Shown here piece by piece: positions 44,705 through 54,909 of a DNA stretch of 64,000 nt. How positions within the stretch are numbered: position 1 is the stretch's first letter; every line of letters starts with the position of its first letter. Source of the stretch: Nigrospora sphaerica (Eukaryota; Ascomycota; Sordariomycetes; Amphisphaeriales; Apiosporaceae); assembly GCA_018287875.1 (NCBI GenBank), contig JAGVVL010000015.1, forward strand, positions 248,001 through 312,000, given 5' to 3'. A program made the translations under genes and the position numbers. A model generated the notes under the pieces. It did not search any database. It was not told the origin of the DNA and saw nothing but the letters and a program-made list of their open reading frames with translations.

Positions 44705-47700
44705 TAGGACGGCGGCTATGACATTGCCTCTGTTGCCCACGGACAACAGGACAACGCCGCCGTCCGGACTTCTGCTTCCGCCGTTTTTCTTGCGCGGACG
44801 GAGATTTGTGTGTATACTCACTTCTGGAACGTCTATTTATCGTAAGAGCCGACGCGCCAAGGATGGGGATAATTCGGAAACTCTGCGCAGGCTTGTCGTT
44901 GGCACGAAGCAGGAGTCTACCTGGTTTTTCCTCCTTCTCCCCCGCCAAGGGCCCCCTCAGGGGGTTTGGGCGCACGAGTTCCTCGGGGCACTGGCCACCG
45001 GTGAGCTGTCGCAGGGGGTGTTTATCCAAACCCCGTGGCCCACGCGGGGCGAGTCGGCTGGCAGGTTTAAGCCCGGCACGCGCCTGCGAACATGACCTAA
45101 AAAGAAGGAGTAGGAACGAGAAGAGTCCCGCCGATGGGCAAATGACCAGGACAAGACAGGAGAAGGAAGCCTGGCAGGAAACCGGACACGGCATGGGAAG
45201 CCTTTACCCTGGCGCACACAACTGAGACGCCGAAACGGACAGAAATAGCCATGGAGGAGGAAGGGCCTGGAGATACGGGGAGAGAGGTCGGATTATACCA
45301 TGCGGTGCTGTGCTATGGAGGGGGTGGATGCACACACATACCCTACACGCTTCCACAAGTGCTTATACCACAGAGAAGGAGAGACGGAGACGGAGGGCCG
45401 TATGTTAGTTCGAATACAAGGCGTAAAATGAGGCCCTCGATGTCATTCATGGCACCAATTGTTGTGGTTCGCGTCGTCTGGTTTAGAGGTCAGTTATCAT
45501 GGCCGTAGCGATCGGAGTCCTGGTTTTCTTTTTTTCTTCTTCTTTTTTTCTTTTTGCTACTTCCATATATGTTAGAGTTGAATAAAAGTCAGCATAACAA
45601 AACCAAGAGGCTCTCGGGAGGGGAAAGGGGAGGACGTGGGCAACAAAACCCAAGGGTCGTACCAGCCTTCGCCAATACCTAACCCGTCTGCTGAAAAGTC
45701 GGGTACTAATCCTATCCCCTTCCCTCCTTCGCAGTGGTGGTATAGCTTTCGTTCCGGCAGTCAGCTACGCAGTCAGCTCCGAAGTTTACTCATATGAAAG
45801 AAGGGGTAGCCACAGCGAGGTCACAACAAGTCACCCGAGGCCGAGGATCGGGGCTGATGTCGGATCAGGAGGGAGGCACAAATCAAGGAGCATACACGGG
45901 AGAGGGAAAGAAAAAAGGAAAGATCGCTTATGAAGGAGAGGAAAGTTGAACCATTATCTGCTTTCGATCTCTTTCACGTCCCTGTTTTCCCTACTTTTTA
46001 TCCCGGTGCTCATCGCTACTGTTTATTCCGGCCGTTCATTCCGGTTGTTTGTCCCTACCGACCGTCCCTTCTGATCACCCCGTCCATCCCTACTGTTTAT
46101 CCGAATCCCCACTCCGCCTACTGCTCATCCCTACTGTTCATCCCATATTGACGCTACCCCCGCCCACTCCCAGCGCTGCAGATGAGGGAAGAAAGCAGAT
46201 CCGCTTGGGACTGCATCAGGCCGAACCCTCCGAGGTGAACAAACAGAAAGACGAGTTCAGGGGCCCGAGAGGGAGAGATATGTCGGTCGAGGACCGCGTG
46301 GGCGGGTTGCTTCTAGATTTGCACCTCGGACGTCCGGGACTATTTACATGCAGGGTCCGGGGTACGGTCCGTGATATCAGGTCGGTTCTGGTGAACCCAT
46401 CGCCGTACGAGGGGTTCCGCTTGCGGCTCTGGCTAATTCCCCTTCGAGAGGGGGCGTTCCGGTATTGTTCGGAGACCCGCAAGTGTTTCTGTGGGGAGTT
46501 TGGTCTTTCTGGGCGTGCAGGCAACGCCGGGGAGCGGAACCCTGGGAAACACCACGGCGGCTCACAACCGGGGAGTGGAGTTGTATAGAGGCAACAGTCG
46601 GGCGCTGAAGCTACGCAGGGGCAGAGGAAAATAGGGGCCCGGGGGAGGGGCTACCGAGCCCAGCAGCCCCTAAGTGGTGGTATCTAGGTATTCTTTGGAA
46701 CGACGGCTCGGGACCGAGCCACCGAGTTACCTTTCCTGGACGCGATCTTCGCTAATACTGACTGCTTTCGCTGTAGTCGCATAACTAGTTCCGGGACCGG
46801 AGCAGGCAAATATCGAAACGGGGGGAGGGGGGCGGAACGCTCAGGGCAGAGCGCGGCAAGGGCTTGTTCCCCCAGCGGAAGGGGATCGGCAGTGTCTCCT
46901 CCCGTGGCGGGCCACTCAATCAATCGGCTCCATCGATTCATTCCTCAGTGCAACCCACGCAGGACAATCCATCGGGTCTATGGTTATACAGTGTCCCCCA
47001 CAAGCCGGCGTCGGCGGCAAGCTCGTCTGGTCAGTTGCTGCGGCGAGCCCAAGGCTCAGGGGATTGACCCGGCAGTCGAGTCCTGTGCGGATGGACAGGT
47101 TGCGTGATGCCAACCGAAAACGACCATGGGCGCCGCGCGAGGAGGACAGAGGTTCCTGAGTTGCGTGGTCCCCTCTATGCCGGTGCCCCGTCGAGGTGGC
47201 GGCTGCCGGCTTCGTCGGGTCGTCGACCCCGGGGCGGGCGATGCGGGCCTCGAGGGCTCACTCCTGGGTTCGGTCATGTGGAAAGCCCCGGCAAAATGAG
47301 ATGATGCGTCGGGAAGACAAACTGGGGCGCGGCTCACCGAGTCCCGAGGATTGTTTATTGCGTACCGGCGCTGGGGATGCGGAAGCATAACGAAGCGGCT
47401 ACCGTCTGGTCACACTACCTCCGCCGACCAGCGCCAGCAGGGTAGCTTCCCGGCCGCGAGAGGTGGCGGAAAGATGGTTACGAGATGACGGAAAGCGCAT
47501 AGGAGACCATGTTCATCACCCGCGCGCCTCAGCCGGTGGCGAGGCGAGATCGGCACGCACCCCGCCGAACAGTGCAGCACGCACGGCTTCGTCCCAATGG
47601 GAATGGGGAAAACGACCTTTGGGACCATTGAATTATTGCCACGGCGGGAGTGGTCCCTCGCCAGCGGGATCAATAAGAAGTTGCGGACAGCGGTGTGTAC

Positions 47701-48264
47701 GCAGGCGAGATGAATGAACGAGAACCCCTGGCCCGTCGAGGAACCCCCCTTGACGACCCCTGGCACCCGACCGGCCGGTCCGGCACTTCCTTCCCCACCC
47801 GCCCGCCAAGCCCCGCTAAGGCCCTGCCAGGCCGGCCAGCACAAGGGGGATGCCGAAGGTGAAGTCAGGGCGACGATGCAAACGGCGCAGCCGGTCTTGG
47901 CCGTTCCTCCCGTAAACCCGGGCAAGCCAGTTCCGGGAACCTCCCATTTCTCGGCTCGCCGACAGGGCGCCTGAGCCCGCCCGCCCAACCAAGGCAGAGA
48001 GGGGGCGGGGAGGTGGAAAGCTGGAGGCACCGAAAGCCCCGGGCACCGCGAGGCTCATGCGGGTCGGAGCGACACATGGTGCCATCCGAAATGAGGGCCT
48101 GGCCACCCGGTGGCCGCCCGCCCGACGTTACGGGGCCGCGAAGTGGCGATCATGCCCTGTCTCGGCTGCCGCCTCGCGATGCCGCTCCCCTGTTGGCTCA
48201 TTGGCGCCGCGGAACCGAGACCTCTGGGAGTCTGCCCACGGGCGGCGATAAAACGCATTCAGAG
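44705..48264. other. Intergenic region, no gene recognised
   Basis: About 3.6 kb downstream of URC4. Open frames are short or repetitive. A degenerate pyrimidine-rich repeat lies at 45985-46145 and is listed separately. Nothing else is recognisable. Confidence 0.45.
45985..46145. repeat. Degenerate direct repeat built on a CCCTACTGTTYATCC motif
   Basis: About five imperfect copies of a 14-15-nt motif (CCTACTGTTTATCC and variants) occur with variable spacing over 160 bp. Confidence 0.5.
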
Positions 48265-48272
48265 CTATAAGA
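48265..48272 (+). promoter_or_regulatory. TATA-like element of the 16-Cys secreted protein gene
   Basis: CTATAAGA lies about 225 bp upstream of the ATG at 48494, followed by a long CT-rich leader typical of strongly expressed fungal secreted genes. Confidence 0.4.
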
Positions 48273-48493
48273 GGAAAAGGGCGCTTCTACTGGCATTTCC
48301 ATCTCGTCCACCGCCGCCCACCGCCTTCGCTCTTTTTACCGCCTTGGTTCATTCCTCGAACCCCAGCCACTTCTTTCGCTGCCGCACCCCAGCCGACACG
48401 CATATTCGCGACCCTCTCTCGTTCTCACCCCCACCCTCTCTCCCATCCCTCTCTCGCGCGCGCCCATCCCGTCCGCCCCCCGAAACCGACACG

Positions 48494-49006
48494 ATGAAGT
48501 TGACGCCGGCCCTCGCCACCGCCCTCCTGGCCTGCCTGGCCGCGGCGGCGCCCAACAGCGGCACCTGCGCGAACCGCGACTACGCGTGCCGGCGGCACGC
48601 GGCAAGCCGCGGGCTGACGACGGCGGCGTGCGAGGCGGCGCTCGCGGGGTGCGTCGGGTGGTGCGAGGCGGGACGGCGGCGGTGCGCGGCGGCGGCGGCG
48701 TCCGACGCCGACCTGCCGGCGTGCGCGGCCGCGCTCGCCGCGTGCACGGGGCCGACGGGCGGCGGCGCCGCGGCCGTCCTCGCGTCCCGCGACGACGCCG
48801 CCGGCGGCTGCAAGGCGGCCGACGACGCCTGCCGCGCCGCGCCCGGCGCCGAAGACGCCCGCTGCAGCGCCGCCCGTGCCCAGTGCATGGGCCATTGCTC
48901 CAAGCGCGGCGACGCCTGCCGCGCCGCCCCCGGCGCCAACATGGCCGACTGCTCCGCCGCCTACGCCCGCTGCCTTGGCGAGACGCCCTACACCGAAGCC
49001 GAATAG
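48494..49006 (+). CDS. Secreted 16-cysteine protein made of four C-x6-C / C-x6-C modules
   Basis: A single exon of 170 residues. Residues 1-19 are a signal peptide (MKLTPALATALLACLAAAA). The mature part has 16 cysteines in a strict pattern: four modules, each a C-x6-C pair followed 10-13 residues later by another C-x6-C pair (cysteines 25/32/46/53, 57/64/77/84, 106/113/124/131 and 135/142/153/160). Modules 1-2 and 3-4 are each linked by exactly three residues. The spacing suits four Ala-rich helical hairpins, each stapled by two disulfides. Modules 3 and 4 share a DACRAAPGA sequence, which points to internal duplication. No known family is recognised. A longer in-frame start at 48110 is rejected because it would bury the signal peptide. 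It is convergent with the BAS2-like gene. Confidence 0.75.
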   Translation: MKLTPALATALLACLAAAAPNSGTCANRDYACRRHAASRGLTTAACEAALAGCVGWCEAGRRRCAAAAASDADLPACAAALAACTGPTGGGAAAVLASRDDAAGGCKAADDACRAAPGAEDARCSAARAQCMGHCSKRGDACRAAPGANMADCSAAYARCLGETPYTEAE

Positions 49007-49623
49007 CGGAATGCTATCCCCTGCCAAAGGGCGTGTGGATGGAACTACCCTCGGCCCCTCAAAAACGACACCACTGTGCGCGGAGAGCATGACGGTGGTC
49101 GTAGCCGCGGGTTGGGCGGTGGTCGTGTTGAAGGAAGAAAAAGGCGGCGGTTCCTGAACGAGCAATGTCCGGGAGTGATGGCCCCAACTTCCCCTAAGTG
49201 GTGTTATATTTATCCAAACCTAATACGATCTAATACGAAAAACTCGAACCCGTACGTCGGGACTTGCGTATGATGTCTGGCTTGCCTACATGTGCGAACC
49301 CATTTTATGTGCTGTGGCGATACGAGGCCTGCTCTTCCCGTTGCTCTTGCGGGCGGTTCACGACCTGCCAACCCGTCCCGTGCGGGCGCGTCACCCGTCG
49401 CGGCGACTCCCAGAGTTTCCCCTTTCTGTCCCCTCGCCAAGCAGTGCCGATGAAAAGTTGGGCCGGCAATACTGAGCATGAACTTCGTCATATCATTAAA
49501 AACTATGGGGGAGCACCTTTCGCGGCGCGGTGTGTATGTTCCGGGGCCGGGAAACCCGTCCCGTCCCCGTATCTCCAGCTCGACCCGGAGCGGACGCGGC
49601 TATTCCCTCCTGCTTTGCCCCCT
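49007..49623. other. Spacer between convergent secreted-protein genes
   Basis: 617 bp between two stop codons, holding both 3' ends. No gene is recognised. Confidence 0.5.
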
Positions 49624-50049
49624 TCAAGCGGCAGCACCCGCACCGGCGGTGAAGCCGCAGCCCTGCTTGCCCTGCTCGTTGGCGACGGCGGGGGCGGAGC
49701 AGACGCCCTTGGGCTTGGCGCAGCAGCCCGACGCGCAGTCGGCGTCGGCCACGCACTGGCCCGTGATGAACTGCGACCCGTTGCCCTTGCCCACGTTCTG
49801 CGACCCCGCCTGGTCCGCCACCGCCGCGGGCGCCGTCCCGTTGGTGGCCGCGCGCCCCGCGACGAGGCTCAGCGACGAGGCCGGGAAGGCCAAGGCCGAG
49901 CTGGCGACTGCGCGGGTCCAGTGCGTCAGCGACCCGTGTTTCCGATATGGCACCAGGGAGGGGAAGGGGGGAGGGGAGCGGATTTAGGCATCCCCCCCCC
50001 CCGGGGGTTACTTACGAGCGAGAGAGGCGACGAAGGCGATGCGGACCAT
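49624..50049 (-). CDS. Small secreted cysteine-rich protein, BAS2-like (biotrophy-associated secreted protein type)
   Basis: Exon 1 (50049-50016) and exon 2 (49907-49624) join across a 108-nt intron (GTAAGT, GCTGAC, GCAG) to give 105 residues. Splicing creates an intact signal peptide (MVRIAFVASLALASSALAFP) that neither exon encodes alone. The mature C-terminal domain begins GKGNGSQFITGQCVADADC and contains six cysteines including a CC pair, ending in GCGF and an Ala/Gly tail. The motif order matches my memory of fungal BAS2-type small secreted proteins, described from Magnaporthe infection. Such proteins are thought to act outside the cell, but homologues occur in many non-pathogens. Role here is unknown. 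Confidence 0.72.
49908..50015 (-). other. Intron of the BAS2-like gene
   Basis: A 108-nt phase-1 intron inside the signal-peptide coding region, with GTAAGT donor, GCTGAC branch site and GCGCAG acceptor. Confidence 0.78.
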
Positions 50050-51499
50050 TTTGAATATGTCTGCTGGGTTCGGATGGATTGGCGGTTGAAAGAGAAGGAA
50101 TGGTGCAGGCGATCTCTTGAGACGAGTGTTGTGGCTCGGGTTTGGTTTCCAGCGATCGTAGTAGGTCTCGGGTCAGGGATGATGGGTAAAGATGGTCTGA
50201 TGATTTGCGGATAGACAGACCATGGTAGACGGCGAGGACGATGCCTTTTAAAGTATCTCCGATTTGAGAGCACCGGCAGCGAGAGGCCTCACCTGGCGAG
50301 TGACTCGATAGCGGCCCCCGTGGGGGGGGGAGGGCCTACGTCCTCGCGCGTCCCGTCACGTTTGATGTGGCTTGGACAATGGTAGCCCCAAGCCTCTATC
50401 CGCGGAAGGGCTCCAGTACGCCCAACTGGCCCCATCCCCAAACGGGGCGTGAAACAAGGGCACATTCGGGTAACCTTGGAAGGAGAGCACGGCGGCCGCG
50501 GATCGTCGGCACATTTGCCGAAGGGCGCAGGACGATGGGCCCGTAGATCAGGTCCGAGCACGGAGGCTGAAGGCGCTCCACGTGCTGCCACGGCGGTGCG
50601 TGTAACGCCTGCCAGGTCATCGAAGCCATGGGACCCGGCGGCCATGGGGGGATGTAACGGGGAAGGATGCGATTGCGGTGGCGAGCTGACGCAGCAGCAC
50701 TGCCGAGACGTTGCACGCTACATGGGCGGGGAGCCAGGCCGGCCGGGCTTGCGTGGTGGGAAGCGCGCGCCAGATGACGAGGGTCGTTTCAAGGAGCCGA
50801 CGACGGAAACGCGATGACGACGGGCGCGCGTGAATCGGCCAGGGCTGGGGTTCCTCGGCCGGGGGGGGGGGGGGGGGGGGAGGCCGTGTCGGCGTATAGG
50901 ACCTGCCGCGTACGCCACAGACGGCCCGTGGCTGAGGCAATGCGGCGACGATGGGGGAGGAGAAGCAGCGAGAGAGTGGGGCGTGGGAAACTTCGTTTGT
51001 CGGAAAGTTGTCGCATGCCCGGCCGTGTTCCAGGTCCATCTGAAACGGAAGCGGCTCTGCAACGCGCCGTAACGGGCTTGCGGGCCCAGCGCTGGCGATC
51101 ATAGTGCCGACGTCTGTCCGCCCTGCTAAGTGCCATGCCTGTTCCAAGGCCGTTCATTACGCTTCTCCTAGACTCTACTATTCCGTAACAAGTTCGCTTC
51201 ATTACCATGGGTCCGTGACCTTCATCATTGACTTGCCGTCTTCGTCGTCGTTTTATCGTGGGATACGCGTAACTCGTCCACATTTGCTGTGGTGCCTTCC
51301 CCGGAGCCCGGAGCCCGAGCAGGACGGAAAGAACGCCCAACCCCCCCATGTTATGCCCAATTCTCGCAATGCTGCTTGTTTATCCACACCCATTCCCTGA
51401 CCCCAAGAACGGCCAGCCCGCGCTTTCATCGTTCTTTTAACTTCCCCCAAATCCGCCAATGTAGCCCTGAATACCCTCGATTTGATCCGCGACGCCCTG
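50050..51499. other. Intergenic region upstream of the BAS2-like gene
   Basis: About 1.45 kb with the BAS2-like promoter on the left (a TTTAAAAGG TATA-like stretch near 50240 on the minus strand). A G20 tract sits at 50861-50880. No gene is recognised. Confidence 0.45.
50861..50880. repeat. Homopolymer G20
   Basis: Twenty consecutive G on the plus strand, the longest homopolymer in the window and prone to length variation and assembly error. Confidence 0.9.
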
Positions 51500-52960
51500 G
51501 GATGGGTGATTGCCGTCATCATTGGGAAACGTGCTGGTCGCCAGCCGCCGTGGCGCCTCTCCGTGTTCGCGACGCAGTGGGCGCCTCACTGCGCTCGCTC
51601 AGCTCGCTGACCTCCATGATGTCGTCAATGACCGGGCCTAGACTTCGGTCGTTATAACCCAGCCCGTTAACCCATGCTTACCCATACAACCCACGGGCTC
51701 AATATGGGTTGCCAAGAGAACCCATGGGCTACCCATGGGTGGGTAGCTCGTCCCACTTTAACTTACCCATGGGTGCACGCTTAAATTCCTGGGCTACCCA
51801 TGGGTAACCCAAGTATTTTCTGGGTTACCCATGGGCAACCCAGGAAACGGCCGGGTTTCTCTGGGTAACCCATGGGCGCCCATTACCGAAGTCTAACCGG
51901 GCCCTTGACTAGGCCAAGCACCTGCCCGGCAGACTAGGCCGCGGGCGAGTTGGATGTCACGACGGCGACCAACGACTCACGGCACAACCAAGCGCCCGGG
52001 TCGGAGGGCCCGTTCGGCATGTCCTGTCGGCGCCGTCTACAGCCACGTGGGACGGCCCGCGCCCCGTCCATACTCCACACATATCGTAATGATCATGATG
52101 CAGCTGAAGGAACGCCGTCGCCACGACGAGGATGGCCCCCGAAAACAGGCCGCTCAGCTGGATCCTCCGCGCCCTCGGCATTTCGGCTCGCCAGAGCATC
52201 CGGAGCGGAATCGAGAGGAGGTACGCATCGCTGAGCACGTCGAGCACCAGGCTCGTCGCGACGAACTGGGGCGACACGGCCGCTTGGCAGAGCACCTCCG
52301 GGTTCGGGTACACCTGCCAGTACCTGGACAACGGAACACACCCAGCCAGGAGCGTCAAGTGCACCGCAATCCAGCTGGCGAGGACGACAGCGTAGCCAAT
52401 CTTGATGCGAACGTCGAAGCCCGCAAGCTCGTGCTGCCGCCTTGTCAGCCATGACCGAGTCTGCGCCGTGCCACACTGCAACCGACATACCGTCGGTCGG
52501 GCGTAGGAGGTGCAGGCGGCCAGCTTCAGCGTCCAGAGAAGGGCTACGTAGGCGTTTTTTCCGGCGATCTGCGTCTTGGATCCTTTCTCACTGTGTGTCG
52601 TCTGTCAGTCCAGGTACTAACATGACTAGGCAACGGAACTATCGCGGGCTCGCCGGGTAAAGAGCTCTGCGTTGTGGCCCTGGAAGACGGCCAAACGCTC
52701 GGCATCAGTCGTGGCGGTGTTGGCGAGGCCGTGGTAGAGAGCATCGACGCTCCAGGCGAGATACGTCACGACGGCATAGATGGCCTGCACGGTAGCCGGT
52801 GATGTTGCACGACGGTGGAATCGGAGAGGGCCGCAACCATCAGGTAGTCGTCGACGGTCAGGTCGCGAAAACCCACTGTACTCAGGCGCAGCGAGAGTCG
52901 AACCAGAATAGTCGACAATCCCATGCCAAGGAGGGTGAACTCCTAAGTGAAGGAGCGTCT
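51500..52960 (-). pseudogene. PTH11-like (fungal rhodopsin-domain) receptor gene, apparently broken and split by a MITE
   Basis: Conceptual translation on the minus strand shows ordered pieces of the fungal rhodopsin domain (PF20684): LTVDDYLMVAAL (about 52850), GSKTQIAGKNAYVALLWTLK (about 52580-52520), FDVRIKIGYAVVLASWIAV (about 52410-52350), ATSLVLDVLSDAYLLSIPLR (about 52250-52190) and CRESLVAVVTSNSP (about 51990-51950). The pieces are in at least three frames. A frame change falls near 52800, another between 52080 and 52000, and stop codons follow the last piece. One or two of the joins could be introns (GTATGT to GGCAG near 52490-52435). A 257-bp MITE separates the domain from a plausible acidic cytosolic tail. 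Relatives are seven-helix surface sensors. Sequencing errors could mimic a frameshift, but several breaks together favour a pseudogene. Confidence 0.6.
51639..51895. mobile_element. hAT-type MITE (non-autonomous DNA transposon)
   Basis: 257 bp bounded by perfect 11-bp terminal inverted repeats TAGACTTCGGT / ACCGAAGTCTA (51639-51649 and 51885-51895). They are flanked by a perfect 8-bp direct repeat ACCGGGCC (51631-51638 and 51896-51903), the target-site duplication length of the hAT superfamily. Inside are six copies of the palindrome CCCATGGG, most within ACCCATGGGT, spaced 11-40 bp apart from 51721 to 51876. There is no coding capacity. Such repeated motifs near the ends resemble the subterminal transposase-binding repeats of hAT elements; this role is inferred. 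Confidence 0.82.
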
Positions 52961-53398
52961 CGCCATCAGACGGGAGGAGGGTAGCTGTCTGCCGCAGAAT
53001 AAGCCGGAAACGTGAAGTGGTGGCGGGCAAACCGGTACAAAGGGCGCCAGCACAGCGACGTGCGACGAAACCAAGCAGGCAAGCCAATGAGCCCGGATAA
53101 CCACAATGCCATGCGCACGGCTGTCCAACGTGCAGGCCAAAGATTGGGCTGGAAGCACGGGACGTAGTGACGAGAAGAGGGCCATGTGGGCTCGGGAACC
53201 CCTCGGTGTCGCAGATGTTGGGCGTCGATCGATGTTTAAACCCCCTTGCAAGTATGGCTGCCGACGGCCATGGAAGGAACCATGATGGTGGTTTCCTTTG
53301 GTCCTATTTCTTCATTCAGGATTCCTGCTCTGGTGCCATGCTTCTACTTGGGGGATTCAGGTGACTTTCAAATCACATACGCCGCCGAATCACTTTCG
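52961..53398. other. Spacer between receptor remnant and LINE
   Basis: About 440 bp that should hold the former promoter and start of the receptor gene. No open frame is recognised. Confidence 0.4.
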
Positions 53399-53413
53399 AT
53401 ATAGGCATCGGCA
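53399..53413. repeat. Left 15-bp target-site duplication of the LINE
   Basis: ATATAGGCATCGGCA, identical to the copy at 58274-58288. The bases on either side differ, which fixes the duplication at 15 bp. Confidence 0.88.
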
Positions 53414-53550
53414 CATTATATGGCGATCTTGATCACCGTGAAAAAAAACCTTTTTGAAACCGACCCCACATAGCGATAACTTCACAACCACGACTCTATA
53501 AGCTACCGGATAGCCCGGAAACTGTCCCTAGGGCTTCATTTAGCCTAGAA

Positions 53551-54909
53551 ATGGTCGATTCACCACCCTCGAGGCAAAGCGCGGGTGGTGGGAGCCGCCA
53601 TAGGCCCGCCCCACCCCCCGAGCCGTCACCTCCGGACTCAAGAACACCATCGCCAGACAGCATTACAACACCTGGACGCAGTCCAGAGGATATACGCAGC
53701 ACTATAAACGACTTTAAACGCTTCCTAGCTGGTGAAGTCAACATTGCGGCCTTAGCCGCAGCAGTTCAAGCCGCCATTCCGGTCCTAGAGACGGCGGCTA
53801 AGGAATCGGACAACCAGCCCAGCGTCGAAAGACGCATCAATGCTATCGAGAACACGCTGCAAGCTATCTATAAGGAAATTAAAGCTCCTAAGACGTACGC
53901 TGCAGCTGCTACTGCCCTTACCGCCGCCACAGCGCCTAGGGCCCCCCAGGTAGCCAAGACTCTGCCTCCTCGACACGAACGGGAGGTAACGGTCAAGGCC
54001 GCAGGAACTGAAGGCCGCACCTACGAAGAGATCGTGCGGAAAGTTAACGCAGCAACAGGTAAAGAAACAGCAATAGCCGCACGGAAGCTTCCCAGCGGAG
54101 ACTATGCTATTACCTGCAAGACAGCAGAAGAGAAGCGACAGCTGGAAACCGACCGGGCCTGGACTACCGAGGCCTTCGGAGAGAACGCCTCTATCCAGAA
54201 GAGAAAGATCCTGGTGGTGGCCCATGGCATCAACAAGGAGGCCATAGAGACGAACCAAGGGCAGCTAGGAGTCCAACTCCGGAACCAGCCCGGCGGCCCG
54301 ATCGACGTCCTAGAGGCCAAGCTCCTCGCAACGCTAAGACCTCGTCTAGGAAGGTCACGGCCCTATATATTGCAGTACCCACGGTTCAACAAGCGGAACA
54401 GCTATGCCGAGACGGCCTTATTTGGCAGTATGGCTACTATCCATGCGAGCCCTTCGCCGAAGGAGCCCAGCTTAAGCAGTGCTACCACTGCTACCGCTAT
54501 AGACATATCGCCCGAGTTCTGCCGCCACGCACGTAGGTGCGGGCTCTGCTCTTCAACAAAGCATGGCGATAAAGAATGCCCAGAAGCCGAGAATAAGAGC
54601 CGGTACTGCTGTCCAGCATGCCGAGGACCACACACTGCGTGGTCTAAGGAGTGTCCAGTCCGCCAGGAGCAGGTCCAGATCGCCAAGGCTACTTATGTCA
54701 CGAGACCGAAGGGATTCGCACTGCCCTCGCAAGAACCCCCTAAGCCAACAGCCGAGGACTGGCAGATAGTACAGCCGCGAAAGCGTCGAGCAACCAGCTG
54801 CCGCATTAGAAGCACTGGCAGAGCCCGCAGCAGAACCCACGAAGAGACAGACAACATGGACGTCGAAACACCGGAGTCAACACTAAACAGCATCCACGCT
54901 CGACCATGA
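53551..54909 (+). CDS. LINE ORF1, Gag-like nucleic-acid-binding protein
   Basis: A continuous frame of 452 residues. A Pro/Ser-rich N-terminus and an Ala-rich region (about 70-150) precede a region with a helical start (GRTYEEIVRKVNAATGKET). Two zinc knuckles close the domain: C-x2-C-x4-H-x4-C at about residues 330-343 and C-x2-C-x3-H-x6-C at about 358-373, as in ORF1 of Tad/I-type LINEs. It should bind element RNA and form the ribonucleoprotein. The C-terminal tail is Arg/Thr/Glu-rich. The stop TGA overlaps the ORF2 ATG. Confidence 0.85.
   Translation: MVDSPPSRQSAGGGSRHRPAPPPEPSPPDSRTPSPDSITTPGRSPEDIRSTINDFKRFLAGEVNIAALAAAVQAAIPVLETAAKESDNQPSVERRINAIENTLQAIYKEIKAPKTYAAAATALTAATAPRAPQVAKTLPPRHEREVTVKAAGTEGRTYEEIVRKVNAATGKETAIAARKLPSGDYAITCKTAEEKRQLETDRAWTTEAFGENASIQKRKILVVAHGINKEAIETNQGQLGVQLRNQPGGPIDVLEAKLLATLRPRLGRSRPYILQYPRFNKRNSYAETALFGSMATIHASPSPKEPSLSSATTATAIDISPEFCRHARRCGLCSSTKHGDKECPEAENKSRYCCPACRGPHTAWSKECPVRQEQVQIAKATYVTRPKGFALPSQEPPKPTAEDWQIVQPRKRRATSCRIRSTGRARSRTHEETDNMDVETPESTLNSIHARP

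Noticed and set aside
48110..48493. In-frame upstream extension of the 16-Cys protein
   Set aside because: It would place 128 Arg/Pro/Ser-rich residues before a perfect signal peptide and spans the TATA-like site and CT-rich leader.
51661..51876. Regularly spaced palindromes that look like a CRISPR array
   Set aside because: Spacing is irregular, the host is eukaryotic, and terminal inverted repeats with an 8-bp duplication show a MITE.
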